Assembly: GCA_046233115.1 (NCBI GenBank)
Contig: JBJXHM010000002.1
Location: 372,001-436,000 of the forward strand
DNA: 64,000 nt
Source: JACOMY01 sp046233115
Lineage (GTDB): Bacteria > Pseudomonadota > Alphaproteobacteria > Kiloniellales > JACOMY01
Direction: 5' to 3'
Positions 16,281-26,439 of this stretch are shown one piece after another; the stretch's first letter is position 1; each line of letters begins with the position of its first letter. The notes below the pieces were generated by a model. That model made no database searches and was not told the DNA's origin. It saw only the letters and a program-made list of their open reading frames with translations. The position numbers were made by a program, and so were the translations under genes.

Positions 16281-17351
16281 CTACGCGAGGTCGTCCGCAG
16301 CGATGTCCATGCGCTTTTCCAGGATCTCGGGGTCCGGCAGCGGCAGGGTCAGCAGGCGCTCGCAGTTCACCAGCCGGCCGCGGTTGGAGAGCGCGTCCAG
16401 GTGCTTCACCTCGGTCTGACTCAGCAGCATGGCCGCGTCCTGATCCGGCGCCAGCGGGCTGGTCTTCTTCGTCAGCAGATGGCGGAAGGCCTCGACCCGC
16501 TGCCAGCCCTTGTCATAGGTGGCGCGGATCTCCGCCCCCTTCAGGCGCCACCACATGGCGGCCGCGGCGGTGGCGTGCAGGCAGGCATAGCTGGTGCCGT
16601 CGCCATAGCCGTAGTCAGGGGTCGAGGGGTCGCCGCGCTTGATCGGTGCGGCCGGCGCCCAGCAGTCGACCCGCGCGTAGCTGTAGTAGCGCTGGTAGAT
16701 CTTGTTGCCGCCGCGCGGGTTCTGCTCCAGGCCGGCAACCGCGATGGTGCGGGCGTGCTTGGCCGGATAGACCACACGGTCGATCACCTGGCCGGCCGCG
16801 CAGTTCACGATCACGCCGGCCTCGTAAGCGCGGTCGATGGCACTGCCCAGGCCGGCATGGCCGAAGGGCCAGCCCAGCGAGATGTTCACGATCGGCGCCA
16901 TGGTTCCGGCCTCGACCTTGGCCACCACCCGGTCCAGCGCCTTGGCAACGGCATTGGCCGCGGCCTCGAACAGCAAGGAGTGGTTGGTCACCCGGAAGGG
17001 CACGATCGGCAGGCCGGGGGCGATGCCGGAGAAGTCGTCGCAGAAGCCGGCCAGCGCGGTTCCGGTGCGGGTGCCGTGCCCCGGGATCATCGCCTTCACC
17101 TTCTGCAGCGGGTCCTCGGCAGTGCCACGGCGCGGCTGCAGGCAGTCGCTGCCCTCGTCGGCGCAGAGGAAGGCGCTCTCGCCCGCGTCGGTGAATCCCA
17201 GTGCGCGGTGGCGGGTGAAGCCGGTGTCGAGCTGACCCACCTTCACCGCCTGCGGCTCGCCGGACGTCCCCCAGTCGATACCGCCGGCCGCAGTGCGCGG
17301 CAGCAGAGCCAGGGCCTCCGGCGCGCGTACCAGATCGTGGTTCCAGGCCAT
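16281..17351 (-). CDS. Subtilisin-like (S8) serine protease with altered oxyanion residue
   Basis: The 356-residue protein has the subtilase triad in order: Asp42 in GQLDTGF, His92 in PGHGTRTG, and Ser254 in GDGTSYA. At the position where subtilases have Asn in an AAGN motif to form the oxyanion hole, this one reads NCAAGQV (Gln188). There is no signal peptide or pro-domain, so it would be cytosolic or exported by another route. After the protease core (to about 275) is an 80-residue tail that is not recognised. It stands alone, converging on maeB and diverging from argG. Whether it is an active protease is uncertain because of the Asn-to-Gln change; the rest of the fold looks intact. Confidence 0.85.
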   Translation of the reverse strand: MAWNHDLVRAPEALALLPRTAAGGIDWGTSGEPQAVKVGQLDTGFTRHRALGFTDAGESAFLCADEGSDCLQPRRGTAEDPLQKVKAMIPGHGTRTGTALAGFCDDFSGIAPGLPIVPFRVTNHSLLFEAAANAVAKALDRVVAKVEAGTMAPIVNISLGWPFGHAGLGSAIDRAYEAGVIVNCAAGQVIDRVVYPAKHARTIAVAGLEQNPRGGNKIYQRYYSYARVDCWAPAAPIKRGDPSTPDYGYGDGTSYACLHATAAAAMWWRLKGAEIRATYDKGWQRVEAFRHLLTKKTSPLAPDQDAAMLLSQTEVKHLDALSNRGRLVNCERLLTLPLPDPEILEKRMDIAADDLA

Positions 17352-17508
17352 GGTCTTCCTCCCGAAATCCGGCGGCGCCCAGCCGTCTGTTCCCTGCGGG
17401 TCTGCTCAGCCCTTACGATCGGCTCCCTTGCTAGCGCCGGGCTTCCCCTTTATAGCACGCCGCTAGCTTAGGCCCCACCATCCCCGAACGATCCTTCGTG
17501 AGTGATCC

Positions 17509-18717
<1,209 letters not shown>

Positions 18718-18731
18718 GACCGTGAAAGCGC

Positions 18732-18764
18732 GAGGGCGTGCGCAAGCACACCCTCACCACTTTT
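18732..18764 (+). terminator. Probable argG terminator
   Basis: The arms GAGGGCGTGC (18732-18741) and GCACACCCTC (18746-18755) form a stem with a GCAA tetraloop and one mismatch on the plus strand, followed by a TTTT run at 18761-18764. It sits 14 bases after the argG stop and 13 bases before the end of the convergent oxidoreductase gene. On the minus strand the mismatch becomes a G-U pair, so it may act in both directions. Confidence 0.65.
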
Positions 18765-18768
18765 CGCT

Positions 18769-19746
18769 CTACGGCAGGAAGACCGTGGAGCCCGTGGTCT
18801 TGCGGTCCTGCAGGTCGCGATGCGCCTGCTCCGCCTCGCTCAGCGGATAGGTCTGGTCGATGCGGATCGAGATATCGCCGGAACGGACCCGTCGGAACAG
18901 GTCGTTGGCCATGTTCTGGATGCGCTGCGGCGTGCGGGCATAGGTCATCAGGGTCGGCCGGGTGACAAAGAGCGAGCCCTTGGCGGCGAGCTGGCCCAGG
19001 TTGACCGGCGGCACCGCGCCCGAAGCATTGCCGAAGCTGACCATCAGGCCGGTCGGCTCCAGGCAGTCCAGCGACATCTCCCAGGTGTCGGCGCCGACGC
19101 CGTCGTAGACCACCGGCACGCCCTGGCCCTCGGTCAGGGCCTTCACCCGCTCCGGCACGTTCTCCTCGCGGTAGTTGATGATGTGGTGGCAGCCATAGGA
19201 GCGGGCGAGAGCCCCCTTCTCGGCCGAACCCACCGTGCCAATCACCCGCACGCCCATGGCGTTCAGCCACTGGCAGGCGATCAGGCCGACGCCGCCGGCC
19301 GCGGCGTGGAACAGCACGGTCTGGCCTTCCTGCACCGGATAGAGCTGGCGGATCAGGTACTGGACGGTCAGGCCCTTCAGCATCATCGCCGCCGCGCTGC
19401 GATCGTCCACGCCGTCGGGCAGACGCACCAGGGTCGTGGTCGGCATCACCCGGGCCGTGGCATAGGCGCCCAGCGGGCCTGTGCAGTAAGCCACGCGGTC
19501 GCCGACCGCCAGGTCATACACGCCGCTGCCGACCGCCTCGATGACACCGGCCGCCTCCAGGCCGATGCCCGCGGGGAACTCGACCGGATAGAGGCCGCTG
19601 CGGTGATAGGTGTCGATGTAGTTCAGGCCGATCGCGGTCTGGCGCACCAGGACCTCGCCCTCGCCGGGCTTGCCCAGGCTGCGGGTCTCGACCTGCAGGA
19701 CTTCCGGCCCGCCGGCTTCGCGGGCAACGACGACTGTGGCGTCCAT
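18769..19746 (-). CDS. Quinone oxidoreductase (zeta-crystallin/Qor family, MDR superfamily)
   Basis: The 325-residue NADPH-dependent zinc-free medium-chain oxidoreductase begins MDATVVVAREAGGPEVLQVE and has GLNYIDTYHRSGLYP, the Qor family region, and the Rossmann motif AAAGGVGLIACQWL. Members reduce quinones by one or two electrons in the cytosol. It lies 5 bases downstream of the dienelactone hydrolase gene, so the two very likely form an operon. The neighbouring divergent gene at 21109 is another member of the same superfamily but of a different subgroup, so this is not a recent duplicate. Confidence 0.92.
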   Translation of the reverse strand: MDATVVVAREAGGPEVLQVETRSLGKPGEGEVLVRQTAIGLNYIDTYHRSGLYPVEFPAGIGLEAAGVIEAVGSGVYDLAVGDRVAYCTGPLGAYATARVMPTTTLVRLPDGVDDRSAAAMMLKGLTVQYLIRQLYPVQEGQTVLFHAAAGGVGLIACQWLNAMGVRVIGTVGSAEKGALARSYGCHHIINYREENVPERVKALTEGQGVPVVYDGVGADTWEMSLDCLEPTGLMVSFGNASGAVPPVNLGQLAAKGSLFVTRPTLMTYARTPQRIQNMANDLFRRVRSGDISIRIDQTYPLSEAEQAHRDLQDRKTTGSTVFLP

Positions 19747-19751
19747 GACGT

Positions 19752-20447
19752 TCAGGCTCCTAGATTATGTTTGAAGAAGGCGGCGCTGCGATCGTTGGCG
19801 AGAGTCGCTGCCGCAGCGTCGTAGTGCTGTCCGCCGACGCGGGCGAAGGCGTGGTCCTGGTCCTCGTAGACGTTGAAATCCACCAGCGGCCGGTCGGCCA
19901 GGCCCTTGCGCATGACCTCCTGCGCCTCGGGCGGCACGAACTGGTCCTTGGCCGCAACGTGCATCAAGAGCGGTGCTGAGATCTTGTCGGCCTCGTCCAG
20001 CAGGGTATCGATCTGGACGCCATAGTAGCTGACGTTGCAGTCGGCATCGCTGCGGGTCGCCATCAAGTAGGCAAGCTTGCCACCCAGGCAGTAGCCGACG
20101 CTGCCAACCTTGCCGTTGCCGGCCGGATGCTGCTTCAGGGCAGCCAGTGCCGCCTTCAAGTCCTCAATGCCCTTGTCGACGTCGAACTTGGTGAAGAGCT
20201 CGAAGGCCTTGCCCCACTCCTCTTCGGTCTTGTCGGTGAGCTGGATACCGGGCTGAAGACGCCAAAAGATGTCCGGGCAAGCCGCTACATAGCCCTGCGC
20301 AGCATAGCTGTCGCAGAGGTCGCGCATGACCTGGTTCACGCCGAAGATCTCCTGGATCACCAGGATCACCGGTGCCGGCGTCTTCGCCGGCAAGGCCAGA
20401 TAGCCCCCCATCTCTCCATCGTCGGTCTTGAACGTGATCTCAGGCAT
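19752..20447 (-). CDS. Dienelactone hydrolase family protein
   Basis: The 231-residue alpha/beta hydrolase has the family's unusual nucleophile cysteine in GSVGYCLGGKLA, the acid residue in AAKDQFVPP and the histidine in EDQDHAFAR, completing a Cys-Asp-His triad. The substrate region ACPDIFWRLQPGIQL is typical of carboxymethylenebutenolidase-like proteins. Only some members act on dienelactone in chloroaromatic breakdown; here the adjacent gene is a quinone oxidoreductase and no ring-cleavage gene is present, so the substrate is open. An in-frame upstream extension of 74 codons was rejected: MPEITFKTDDGEMGGYL is the family start. Confidence 0.92.
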   Translation of the reverse strand: MPEITFKTDDGEMGGYLALPAKTPAPVILVIQEIFGVNQVMRDLCDSYAAQGYVAACPDIFWRLQPGIQLTDKTEEEWGKAFELFTKFDVDKGIEDLKAALAALKQHPAGNGKVGSVGYCLGGKLAYLMATRSDADCNVSYYGVQIDTLLDEADKISAPLLMHVAAKDQFVPPEAQEVMRKGLADRPLVDFNVYEDQDHAFARVGGQHYDAAAATLANDRSAAFFKHNLGA

Positions 20448-20768
20448 GGCCTTGTCCCTTGCAAGCTGGCGTTCCGTCGGGGCGACAGACTGCCAAAGCC
20501 CTAGCGTAAGGACAATTGCCCAAGGGGAAAAGGCGCCGGGAAAGCGGTAGGGTTTAAGCGGTCGGTAAGATCCGGATCCGGAACGATCCTGGACGCTTCT
20601 CAGAAAGGAAGAAGGAGCCGGAGGGTCGTTTCGCCCTCTCGGCTCCTTCGTCTGTCGGCCCCCTGTCAACTTGCCGAGACGGTAGGCTACTCATCGCGGT
20701 TCAGAAGGCAAGGTGAATCTGAGCTCCCAGTCAAATTTTACGCTGGTATACAAAGCACTTGGGTTCGC
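20448..20768. other. Intergenic region between a DUF1192 gene and the hydrolase operon
   Basis: These 321 bases hold the promoter region for the dienelactone hydrolase and oxidoreductase operon and the 3' end region of the DUF1192 gene, with one strong hairpin described separately. The 20690-20760 part is relatively AT-rich. No small gene is convincing here. Confidence 0.4.
20601..20649 (-). terminator. Probable terminator downstream of the DUF1192 gene
   Basis: The arms GAAGGAGCCGGAGGG (20611-20625) and CCCTCTCGGCTCCTTC (20634-20649) pair almost fully, with one bulged base and an 8-base loop. Read on the minus strand the hairpin is followed by TTCCTTTCTG, a moderately T-rich tail. It lies 120 bases beyond the DUF1192 stop and before the next minus-strand gene, so it can insulate the hydrolase operon. 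Confidence 0.6.
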
Positions 20769-20951
20769 TCAGCTCTTGAAGAGCTTGGCCGCGTCGCTGA
20801 GATAGCTCTGTTTGCCGGCTTTGACCCCCTCCACACGCGCCAGCTCGGCGCGCAATGCGGCGGCATAGTCCTCCAGCTCTTGCAGGCCAAAGCGCTCGAG
20901 GTCGGCACCCAGGCTCCACTTCTGTGTCGGCTTCTTCTCGTCTTCGTCCAT
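20769..20951 (-). CDS. DUF1192 family small protein
   Basis: A 60-residue acidic-to-amphipathic protein beginning MDEDEKKPTQKWSLGADLERF, with one predicted helix (LQELEDYAAALRAELARVEG) that could form a coiled coil, and ending in AAKLFKS. This is the DUF1192 pattern, a short alphaproteobacterial family of unknown function whose members commonly end in a Phe-Lys-Ser or similar tail and often sit beside quinone oxidoreductase genes. The ATG at 20951 has GGAG six bases upstream; a GTG at 20963 is the alternative. It diverges from the oxidoreductase gene at 21109. Confidence 0.82.
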   Translation of the reverse strand: MDEDEKKPTQKWSLGADLERFGLQELEDYAAALRAELARVEGVKAGKQSYLSDAAKLFKS

Positions 20952-21108
20952 CGCTTGCTCCACGCTTTCTTCGCCCCAGCCCTTACCGTAGCGCCTCTTG
21001 TCCTCAGGCGGCGAAGGCCTTTAGATCATGGCCTGGCCGCAACGCAAGCGGCTACCAAAGGTAAGGGAGCGAAGGCCGGTGGCTCAAGGCAAGCTGTTTG
21101 GCAGCGAG

Positions 21109-22086
21109 ATGAAAGCGATCGAGATCCGCGAAGCCGGGGCGCCGGAGGTGCTGCAAGTCTGCCGCCGTCCGATCCCGGAGCCGGGCGCGGACGAGGTGCT
21201 GATCAAGGTCGCCGCTGCCGGCGTCAACCGCCCCGACGTGCTGCAACGGCTTGGCGGCTATCCGCCGCCGCCGGGCGCCAGCGACATTCCTGGCCTGGAG
21301 GTCGCCGGCGAGGTGGTGGCGCTCGGCCCCGAGACCGTTGGCCCGGAGGTGGGCAGCCAGGTAACCGCACTGGTCACCGGCGGCGGCTACGCCGAATACT
21401 GCCTTGCCCCGGCCCGGCAGTGCCTGCCGCTGCCCAAGGGCTATTCGGTGCTGGAGGCCGCGGCCCTGCCCGAGACCTACTTCACCGTCTGGTCCAACGT
21501 CTTCGACCGCGGCCGTCTCGCCGCCGGCGAGACCTTCCTGGTGCATGGCGGCAGCTCCGGCATCGGCACCACGGCGATCCAGATGGCCAAGGCCTTCGGT
21601 GCGACGGTCTTCGCCACTGCCGGCACGCCAGATAAGTGCCGAACCTGCGAGGAGCTGGGGGCGGACCGCGCGATCAACTATCGTGACGAGGACTTCGTCG
21701 AGGTGGTCAAGGAGGTGACCGGCGGCCAGGGCGTCGACGTGGTTCTGGACATGGTGGGCGGCAGCTACATTGCGCGCGACATCGCGGCGCTCGCCCCGGA
21801 TGGACGGCTGGTCTTCATCGCCTTCCTCGGTGGCAGCAAGGCGGAGGTCAACTTCATGCCGGTGATGCTGAAGCGCCTGACGATCACGGGCTCGACCCTG
21901 CGCGCCCGTTCGGTCGACTTCAAGGCGGCCATCGCCAACAAGCTGCGCGAACAGGTCTGGCCGCTGCTGGAAGCCGGCCGCCTGCGTCCCGTGGTTCACG
22001 CCAGCTTCCCGCTCGACGAGGCGGCGAAGGCTCACAGCCTGATGGAGTCATCGACCCACATCGGCAAGATCATGCTGGTCCCCTGA
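21109..22086 (+). CDS. NAD(P)H quinone oxidoreductase, PIG3 family
   Basis: The 325-residue MDR-superfamily protein begins MKAIEIREAGAPEVL and has the PIG3/TIGR02824 features AAGVNRPDVLQRLGGYPPPPG, GGGYAEYCLAP, LPETYFTVWSNVF and the nucleotide-binding VHGGSSGIGTTAIQMA. The ending HIGKIMLVP is also typical. The enzyme reduces quinones with NADPH in the cytosol. The start was set at the family Met; the 27 upstream in-frame codons are basic and not conserved in type. It precedes the nicotinate phosphoribosyltransferase gene by 40 bases in the same direction and faces away from DUF1192, the arrangement common in this class. Confidence 0.93.
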   Translation: MKAIEIREAGAPEVLQVCRRPIPEPGADEVLIKVAAAGVNRPDVLQRLGGYPPPPGASDIPGLEVAGEVVALGPETVGPEVGSQVTALVTGGGYAEYCLAPARQCLPLPKGYSVLEAAALPETYFTVWSNVFDRGRLAAGETFLVHGGSSGIGTTAIQMAKAFGATVFATAGTPDKCRTCEELGADRAINYRDEDFVEVVKEVTGGQGVDVVLDMVGGSYIARDIAALAPDGRLVFIAFLGGSKAEVNFMPVMLKRLTITGSTLRARSVDFKAAIANKLREQVWPLLEAGRLRPVVHASFPLDEAAKAHSLMESSTHIGKIMLVP

Positions 22087-22126
22087 TCAGGCCCCCGGCA
22101 ACAGAGCGCTGAAGGAGGACAAGGTC

Positions 22127-23299
22127 ATGGAGCACCCGACCGTCGAGGGGCAGCAGGAGCTGTCGACCAACTGGCCCAGGACCGACAGCGAAGTCGGGCG
22201 CTGGACCGATCACTATTTCCGGCGCACCAAGGAGGTTGTGGAGACCTTCGGCGACTGCGAGGTCACCTATGCCGTCTTCATGCGCCGACCGGTGATCTCT
22301 GCGCCACGCCTGGCGCTGGAATGGCTGGAGCAGGTGACCGCCGACCGCGGCACCACCGTCGAGATCGAGGTGGTGCATCCGGAAGGCAAATGGGTCGGCG
22401 CCGGCGAGCCGATCTTCTACCTGACCGGCCGTTTCTCGCAGCTCGTCGACCTGGAGACCCTGCTGCTGCAGAAGCTGGGACCGGCCTGCGTCGCCGCCTT
22501 CAATGCCTACACCATGTGCGCCGACCTGCCGAAGGTCTCCTTCCTGGCGATGGACGCGCGCCACTGCTGCGGCACCGAGATGGCGGAGATGATGGCCTAC
22601 GCCGCCTCGGTCGGCTCCAAGCGCGCCCAGCGCAAGGTCGGCGCCATCGGCTTCATCGGTAACGCCACCGACGCCACGGCGCACTTCTTCGGGCGCGACC
22701 GCGGGCTCGGCACCATGCCGCACGCGCTGATCGGCTTCGCCGGCTCCACCCTGCGCGCCTCGGAGATGTACGACCAGCTCTATGCCGACGAGCCGATGAC
22801 GGTGCTGGTCGACTACTTCGCCCAGGAGGTGAGCGACAGCCTGGCCGTGGCCCGCCGCTTTCCCGAACGCGCGGCCGCCGGCACGCTTGCGGTGCGCCTG
22901 GACACGCCGGGCAGCCGCTACGTCGAGGGTCTGGATCCCACGGTTTCCTACGCGGTGCTGGAACGCAATGCGCCGGAGGCCATCCGCGGCTATCGCACGG
23001 AAGAGGAGCTGCGCTACCTGGTCGGCGCCGGCGTCACCGCCGCCGCGCTCTGGTATATGCGCGAGAAGCTGGACGAGGCCGGCTTCAACAAGGTGAAGAT
23101 CGTGGCCTCTTCTGGCTTCGACCCCAGGAAGTGCCGGCTGATGGCCGATGCCGGGGTACCGGTGGACGTGATCGGCAGCGGCAGCTTCCTGCCGGCGCGC
23201 TGGGGAGAGACCTATGCGACCGCCGATATCGTCGCCTATGACGGGGTGCCGCGGGTGAAAGTCGGGCGCGAGTTCCTGCTGCGTAAGCCGGAAGGCTGA
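22127..23299 (+). CDS. pncB: Nicotinate phosphoribosyltransferase
   Basis: The 390-residue protein has the NAPRTase/QPRTase-superfamily arrangement: an N-terminal alpha/beta domain and a barrel with PKVSFLAMDARHCCGTEM, GFIGNATDATAHFFG, GTMPHALIGFAGSTLRASEM and VDVIGSGSFLP. It makes nicotinate mononucleotide from nicotinate and PRPP in NAD salvage. GAAGGAGG lies just upstream of the ATG, a strong ribosome site. The preceding gene is an NAD(P)H-using oxidoreductase, possibly co-transcribed. I place it in PncB over NadC because of the overall length and the HCCGTEM and GTMPHALIG segments. Confidence 0.88.
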   Translation: MEHPTVEGQQELSTNWPRTDSEVGRWTDHYFRRTKEVVETFGDCEVTYAVFMRRPVISAPRLALEWLEQVTADRGTTVEIEVVHPEGKWVGAGEPIFYLTGRFSQLVDLETLLLQKLGPACVAAFNAYTMCADLPKVSFLAMDARHCCGTEMAEMMAYAASVGSKRAQRKVGAIGFIGNATDATAHFFGRDRGLGTMPHALIGFAGSTLRASEMYDQLYADEPMTVLVDYFAQEVSDSLAVARRFPERAAAGTLAVRLDTPGSRYVEGLDPTVSYAVLERNAPEAIRGYRTEEELRYLVGAGVTAAALWYMREKLDEAGFNKVKIVASSGFDPRKCRLMADAGVPVDVIGSGSFLPARWGETYATADIVAYDGVPRVKVGREFLLRKPEG

Positions 23300-23370
23300 G
23301 CCGCAGGCTGTCTTGGCGCGCACCCGGGGAACCGTGGCAAACTGGGTCGCATGGTAAAAGCGGCTTCGGT

Positions 23371-23397
23371 CCGGCAGGAATTGCTCTATCCTGCCGG
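23371..23397. other. Perfect 9-bp stem-loop between pncB and trkH
   Basis: CCGGCAGGA (23371-23379) and TCCTGCCGG (23389-23397) pair perfectly around a 9-base loop. There is no T-run. It lies 74 bases before the trkH start and 72 after the pncB stop, so it could end the pncB message or sit in the trkH leader. Confidence 0.4.
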
Positions 23398-23470
23398 CGC
23401 GCCGGGCACGTTCCGTGCGTCGTTGCAGGTCCGCGCGGCTGCCAAAGGGTAGCGATCGAGGGAGTCCGCC

Positions 23471-24916
23471 TTGGATTTCAGGCTGATCGGTCACGTCTTC
23501 GGCCTTCTGGTCATGGTGCAGGGCGTCCTTGCCTTCTTTCCGGCCCTGGCCGACTGGGTGACCCATGGTCCCGATACCTCCGTCTTTCTGGCCAGCGGAG
23601 CGGTTACCATCTTCATCGGCGGCGGGCTGGCCCTGACCTTTCGCGCGCCGGACCGCAGGCTGACCTTGCCCCAGGCCTTTGTACTGACCCCGCTCTGCTG
23701 GTTCGGTTTGCCGCTCTTTTCCGCCCTGCCGCTGGTCTGGGGCCACCAGGAGCTGAGCTGGGCAAACGCCTATTTCGAGACCGCTTCGGCGGTGACAACC
23801 ACCGGCTCGACCATCCTGACCGGGCTCGATTCCATGCCGCACGGCATCCTGCTCTGGCGGGGCCTGCTGCAGTGGATGGGCGGGCTCGGCATGATCATGA
23901 TCGCGATCGCGATCCTGCCGCTCTTGAAGATCGGCGGCATGCAGCTCATGCGCACCGAATTCTCCGACCGCTCCGACAAGGTGCTGCCGCGCGCCTCACA
24001 GGTGGCGACCAGCATCGCCCTGGTCTATCTGCTGCTCTCGGTGCTCTGCCTCATCGCCTTCTGGATGAGCGGCATGACCCTATTCGATTCCGCCGTACAC
24101 GCGATGACGACCCTCTCGACCGGCGGCTTCTCCACCTCGGATCTCTCGATGGGGGCCTTCAGCGCCCAGGCACAGTGGGTCGCGGTGATCTTCATGCTGG
24201 CCGGCGGCCTACCCTTCGTCCTGATGGTGCGGGCCTTCTACGGCAGCCCCTCGGCGCTGTGGCGCGACAGCCAGGTCCGGGCCTTCCTTTCATTCTGGGC
24301 CTTCCTGGTGCTGGTGGTCGGTCTGCTGCTCTGGATTGACGGCGTTTACGGGCCGGTGGAGCAAAGCCTGCGTTATGCAGCGCTGAACATCACCTCTGTC
24401 GCCACCACGACCGGCTATGCCTCGACTGACTTCCAGCTCTGGGGCGGCGTCGCCACCCCCTTCTTCTTCTTCCTGATGATGATGGGGGGCTGCACCGGTT
24501 CCACCAGCGGCAGCCTGAAGATTTTCCGCTGGCAGATCCTGGTGCGTGAGGTCGACCGCCAGATCGCACAGACCTTGGATCCCAAGCGGGTGGTCACCCG
24601 CCGCTACAACGGCAAGCCGCTACCAGCCGATGTGGCGCAGTCGGTCTGCGTCTACCTCTTCATCGTTCTGGCCTTGATCGGCCTGGGGGCGGCGGCACTG
24701 GCCTCGACCGGCATTTCCTTCATCACCGCGCTGTCGGGCGCGGTGACGACGATTACCAACGTCGGCCCGGGGCTGGGACCGACCATCGGCCCGGCCGGCA
24801 CCTTCGGACCCCTGCCGGACACGGCAAAGTGGATCTGCTCGGTGCTGATGGTCCTGGGGCGCCTGGAGGTCCTGACCGTGCTGGTGCTCTTCGACCCGCG
24901 TTTCTGGAGCCGCTGA
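23471..24916 (+). CDS. trkH: TrkH-family potassium uptake protein (TTG start)
   Basis: The 481-residue membrane protein has four pore-loop repeats, each with the selectivity glycine: VTTTGSTIL, TTLSTGGFST, VATTTGYAST and TITNVGPGLG. TrkH forms the K+-translocating subunit and normally works with the NAD-binding TrkA, which is not in the window. The start is TTG: GGGAG lies six bases before it, and no ATG or GTG gives a better fit. It converges on rho with 10 bases between the stop codons. Length and the helix pattern are normal. Confidence 0.95.
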   Translation: MDFRLIGHVFGLLVMVQGVLAFFPALADWVTHGPDTSVFLASGAVTIFIGGGLALTFRAPDRRLTLPQAFVLTPLCWFGLPLFSALPLVWGHQELSWANAYFETASAVTTTGSTILTGLDSMPHGILLWRGLLQWMGGLGMIMIAIAILPLLKIGGMQLMRTEFSDRSDKVLPRASQVATSIALVYLLLSVLCLIAFWMSGMTLFDSAVHAMTTLSTGGFSTSDLSMGAFSAQAQWVAVIFMLAGGLPFVLMVRAFYGSPSALWRDSQVRAFLSFWAFLVLVVGLLLWIDGVYGPVEQSLRYAALNITSVATTTGYASTDFQLWGGVATPFFFFLMMMGGCTGSTSGSLKIFRWQILVREVDRQIAQTLDPKRVVTRRYNGKPLPADVAQSVCVYLFIVLALIGLGAAALASTGISFITALSGAVTTITNVGPGLGPTIGPAGTFGPLPDTAKWICSVLMVLGRLEVLTVLVLFDPRFWSR

Positions 24917-24926
24917 GCACCCCCAC

Positions 24927-26183
<1,257 letters not shown>

Positions 26184-26439
26184 GGCAGCGTCCTTGCAGC
26201 CTGGTCTCTAGCGCCGAGCGGCGCTGTATCTCATCGGGACGGTCTTGTCAGAACGGGTAACGCGCTGACACGTCAAGCGTTTCTCTTGAGGAAACGTGGC
26301 GGGCGCAGGCCGGTTCTTGAAAGAAGCCTTGGATAGGTGGGTTGGAAGTCGAATTTCGCTTCCTTGGGCATGTGGGTAGCCCGGCCCCCGATCGCAAGTC
26401 AACAGCTTTTCTCCGGGTCCCGGCAGACGCTTTTCAAAG

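Noticed and set aside
19752..20669. Longer start for the dienelactone hydrolase (305 residues)
   Set aside because: The extra N-terminal part crosses a probable promoter region and has no signal peptide or family match.
22070..23842. A 590-codon open frame opposite pncB and the trkH start
   Set aside because: It crosses a gene, an intergenic gap and part of another, with no family or ribosome site; a composition artefact.
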